A stretch of 64,000 nt of DNA. It comes from Roseofilum casamattae BLCC-M143 (GTDB lineage: Bacteria > Cyanobacteriota > Cyanobacteriia > Cyanobacteriales > Desertifilaceae). A program made the translations under genes and the position numbers. The notes under the pieces were generated by a model. That model saw nothing but the letters and a program-made list of their open reading frames with translations, was not told the origin of the DNA and made no database searches. The stretch is from contig NZ_JAQOSQ010000006.1 of NCBI RefSeq assembly GCF_030068455.1, positions 1 through 64,000 on the forward strand, read 5' to 3'. Positions 61,438-64,000 of the stretch are shown here, in pieces. The number at the start of each line of letters is the position of its first letter. The stretch's first letter is position 1.

Positions 61438-63087
61438 ATGCAAAATATTTATAACCTATTGCTCGTTGTTGGCGAACTCGCCGTAGTCTTAATTCTATTT
61501 ATCTTACTGCACTCAATTGTCCGTTTCGCATTCAAGAAATCCACCAACATTTCCTGGTTGCAAGATAAGGCCAATCAAGTCAATCAACTCAAGCGCGCGA
61601 GCAAGAAATTTCTCGCCTTTACTTGGTTTCTGATGAGCTTGGCGATTATTGCTGTCAACGGGCTGTTGATGTTTAAAGGTCAACAGAACTTACCTCAATA
61701 TACCCTCGATTTCATTCGCAACTTGCCTCAAGAAATCTGGCAAAATCTGCTGTTTGGGATGTTGCAAACCGTTGCGATCGTTATCGTTGCTCTCGCTCTC
61801 CTGCGCTATCTCGATCCCTTGCTAAAGGTCATTGGTGCAAAAGTGAAAAAATTTGCTCAATTCGCGATGCTTAATTCCGTTTACGAGCAAACTGACGATT
61901 TCTTAGCTGCGATTAAATTTCACGTCACCAACGAAATGTGGTTGGGAGTTCTGTTAGGAGCAGCTTATGCGTTCAAGATCCCAGATCGTCTCCTCAGTTA
62001 TCTTTCAACCATACTCGTCGGTTATGCGATCGTTGCCTTAAGCTTATTACTTTTAAAAGTTGCTTCCGCAACTATTGATAGTCTGGATAACTTAATTGAA
62101 TCGTTCTTTAAATCCGGAACGTTAGTCAACCGTTACTATACCAACCTGAAGCACTTAGTTCCCTTTGGCAAACGCTGTTTGGAAGCGGTTCTCTATGTCA
62201 ATATGGTGACTCAGGTCATTGGTTTAATTGAGGCAATTACGGGATTAGTTGATGTTGGCTCGAAGTTAGTTAACTTAATTGTGATTATTCTTTTAAGCAG
62301 GGTCTTTATCGAACTCGCTCGACTTCTAATTGAAGAAGTAATGCTCACCAACCAAAACTTATCGGACACCGATCGCCAACGCCGACTCACCATTACTCCC
62401 CTACTCCAAAGTCTCTCTCAATACATGATTTACTTTGGAGCGGCAATTTGGATCTTAGATATCTTTGATGTCGATCCGACTCCAATTTTAGCAGCGGCAG
62501 GTTTATTGGGATTGGCTGTTGGTTTGGGCGCGCAAAACTTAATTAATGATATGGTTAGCGGGTTCTTTATCTTATTTGAAAATTACTATTTGGTTGGAGA
62601 CTATATCGAAAGTGGGGATGCTTCCGGAATTGTGGAAGCGATCGAGCTGAGAACGACTCGCATTCGCCATCCCAACGGCCAGTTGTATATTATTCGGAAT
62701 GGTAATATTGAGGAGGTAGTGAATTTTTCCCGAGACTTTATCTATGCCGTAGTCGATATTCCGATTTCCTACAAACATGACTTGCAAGCGGTTTATAATG
62801 CGATCGAACAAGTGAGCGACGACCTGCAAAAAAATTATCCAGAAGTTCTCGAACCGGTTGACTTTAATGGCATTGAAGAATTTGCACCGACATTTATGGT
62901 CATTCGCACCATGACAAAACTACGGCCGAATGATAATCCTAGAGGGTTGCATGACGAGATGCAAGGGACAATTCGGGAAATGATTAAAAACATGTTCGAT
63001 AAGCAAGGAATTCCTCCCATCTTGCCCCAGCAAATGGTTCATCTGAAAATGGTCGAAGATCCTAAGATTAATTTGCAAAAATCATAA
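61438..63087 (+). CDS. MscS-family mechanosensitive channel
   Basis: 549 residues. Several N-terminal helices lead to the pore helix and MscS core: AAAGLLGLAVGLGAQNLINDMVSGFFILFENYYLVGDYIESGDASGIVEAIELRTTRIRHPNGQLYIIRNGNIEEVVNFSR, matching the TM3 glycine-rich helix and the beta-domain. The C-terminal domain ends near IPPILPQQMVHLKMV. It releases solutes under osmotic downshift, or mediates signals in thylakoids. A strong hairpin (63095-63119) follows. Upstream is a PD40 protein. Confidence 0.93.
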   Translation: MQNIYNLLLVVGELAVVLILFILLHSIVRFAFKKSTNISWLQDKANQVNQLKRASKKFLAFTWFLMSLAIIAVNGLLMFKGQQNLPQYTLDFIRNLPQEIWQNLLFGMLQTVAIVIVALALLRYLDPLLKVIGAKVKKFAQFAMLNSVYEQTDDFLAAIKFHVTNEMWLGVLLGAAYAFKIPDRLLSYLSTILVGYAIVALSLLLLKVASATIDSLDNLIESFFKSGTLVNRYYTNLKHLVPFGKRCLEAVLYVNMVTQVIGLIEAITGLVDVGSKLVNLIVIILLSRVFIELARLLIEEVMLTNQNLSDTDRQRRLTITPLLQSLSQYMIYFGAAIWILDIFDVDPTPILAAAGLLGLAVGLGAQNLINDMVSGFFILFENYYLVGDYIESGDASGIVEAIELRTTRIRHPNGQLYIIRNGNIEEVVNFSRDFIYAVVDIPISYKHDLQAVYNAIEQVSDDLQKNYPEVLEPVDFNGIEEFAPTFMVIRTMTKLRPNDNPRGLHDEMQGTIREMIKNMFDKQGIPPILPQQMVHLKMVEDPKINLQKS

Positions 63088-63448
63088 GTTTGATATCGCT
63101 CAAGCAAGACTTGAGCGATCTAATGCCGTTTATTTTTTTTGATGCGATCTCTAGAAACAATATATTCAATCTGTAGCAGGAATTTTTGAATTTTATATAA
63201 CCTTGGAACTTAATCCATATAATTGCACCTCAATTGAGTTCGCGATCGCATTTTGATGGTTTGTATTATTTTAAGTCCCTGCTTGCGCGATTGTAACTAC
63301 TTGTTAGATCCATTCAATGACGTTGACACCAAAGGGAAATTAAGGTAATATTCTGTATAAGTTTTTATATGAGAGGACAATAATCTTCGTTCCATCCTCT
63401 TGTGTTCTGGATGACACGAACTATTGGCGCTTTTATATCTAAAATCTT
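63088..63448. other. Intergenic region after mscS
   Basis: 361 bases. After the terminator hairpin at 63095-63119 the rest is AT-rich with no convincing frame; promoters for the downstream sensor may lie here but cannot be placed. Confidence 0.35.
63095..63119 (+). terminator. Terminator hairpin after mscS
   Basis: A 10-base-pair stem ATCGCTCAAG/CTTGAGCGAT with a 5-base loop; an eight-T run begins about a dozen bases on. Position 8 bases after the mscS stop. Confidence 0.6.
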
Positions 63449-64000
63449 ATGTACTATGGTTTCAGTGTGCTTAAAAAAGCCGAAAAAACAGATCCCTCAT
63501 TTAATCTGTCTCGCAAGTTTTGGCTGAATACAATTGTGGGTGCAACTTTATCAATCGTCGGTTTTTCCACATACTATAGTTACCAATTGCTCAGAACGTC
63601 TTTTTTGGAGACTTTAAAGCAAAATGCCATCTTAGAGGTGCAACAAGGGGTTGATAAGATCGATCGCTCGCTGGCGACTCAAACCGCTGACACCATATCG
63701 ATCGCCGATACGCCAGAGTTGCCAACCCATGCAGCGGGTAACCTTCAGTATGGAGAAGGAAGTTATGCGTTTGCGTTTAAATCAGACAGCGGAGCCGCCA
63801 TCAGCGATCGCGATCGCTCTAATGTTTGGTATCTGAGCGATCGCGCTTTCGCCAAGCAAAGGGGTATCGAACTGGTAGAAACCAACGGAGAACGGTACTA
63901 TATCGCTTATGTCCCCCTCGAACATGCCAATTGGTCCATTGCTTTAGTCATCCCTCAAGAGAATATCGAATCTCAACTGAGACCGCTACAAGCGATCGCC
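63449..64000 (+). CDS. Membrane-bound sensor N-terminus with a shortened Cache-type domain (3' end off window)
   Basis: 184 codons are visible. A membrane helix (NTIVGATLSIVGFSTYYSY) is followed by a helical stretch LKQNAILEVQQGVDKIDRSLATQTADTISIADTPEL, the usual start of a cyanobacterial double-Cache sensor, and then by QYGEGSYAFAFKSD and ...NWSIALVIPQENIESQLRPLQ, the usual Cache end. The ~150 residues normally found between the two Cache halves are missing. The downstream effector domain, probably histidine kinase or guanylate cyclase, is outside the window. Confidence 0.75.
   Translation, partial: MYYGFSVLKKAEKTDPSFNLSRKFWLNTIVGATLSIVGFSTYYSYQLLRTSFLETLKQNAILEVQQGVDKIDRSLATQTADTISIADTPELPTHAAGNLQYGEGSYAFAFKSDSGAAISDRDRSNVWYLSDRAFAKQRGIELVETNGERYYIAYVPLEHANWSIALVIPQENIESQLRPLQAIA

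Noticed and set aside
1-64000. CRISPR arrays, tRNA or rRNA genes
   Set aside because: No regularly spaced repeats, no cloverleaf with a TTCRANY arm and no rRNA-like block were found on reading the window.

Overview
The window comes from a cyanobacterium. The palindrome GCGATCGC (HIP1) and its shorter forms recur throughout, inside and outside genes. The gene content fits as well: a CyanoP/PsbP lipoprotein, a Ycf35 (DUF1257)-DUF2997-ferredoxin cluster, a thylakoid-type cyclophilin, an EGY-type site-2 protease, gas vesicle genes, a phytol-kinase relative, and many Ser/Thr kinases, pentapeptide, CHAT and DUF1822 proteins. Mobile-element traces, two-component proteins and CHAT genes suggest a filamentous (Oscillatoriales-like) lineage; the genus cannot be fixed from sequence alone. 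No tRNA, rRNA or CRISPR array was seen.

Layout. 1-1.7 kb is a mobile edge: the 3' end of an IS5-family element, a GIY-YIG gene apparently cut by it, a HicA/HicB pair, and a DUF2283 gene truncated by a small inverted-repeat element. 1.7-2.7 kb holds gvpG and gvpF/L without the rest of a gas vesicle cluster. 2.7-19.2 kb is mostly housekeeping: tRNA threonylcarbamoylation, deoxyribose-phosphate aldolase, phosphatidylglycerophosphate synthase, an acyltransferase, CyanoP, Maf, a Ser/Thr kinase, a phytol-kinase-like membrane protein, an orphan substrate-binding lipoprotein, a ferredoxin-MBL fusion, a receiver followed by a HisKA-EAL protein, cytosine deaminase and a PLP ammonia-lyase.

19.4-23.3 kb is the most interesting segment: a small sigma-70-like factor, a DUF1822 protein, a decayed VapBC pair, and a CHAT caspase-like protease with a membrane segment and TPR-like tail. 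The genes lie in one direction and suggest a protease-controlled transcription switch. 23.4-36.5 kb has a polysaccharide deacetylase, the Ycf35 cluster, a dehydrogenase, a methyltransferase, SfsA, PriA, a group-2-like sigma factor, a YihY protein and a GH10-like hydrolase. 36.6-42 kb is one 1803-residue kinase/ATPase/histidine-kinase gene, with a fossil of a second copy just upstream.

42-56.2 kb carries a membrane protein, an MBL hydrolase, the site-2 protease, a sugar kinase, a DUF1400 hydrolase, an Npt1-like carrier fused to HEAT and cNMP domains, a Uma2 protein preceded by a candidate structured RNA with its own terminator, an SUI1 factor, a pentapeptide protein and TyrA. 56.2-64 kb has a secreted cyclophilin, efp and accB in tandem, two TerD genes, a TolB-like propeller, an MscS channel, and the start of a membrane sensor that runs off the window. 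Several convergent gene ends carry dispersed hairpin repeats of two families, probably acting as bidirectional terminators.
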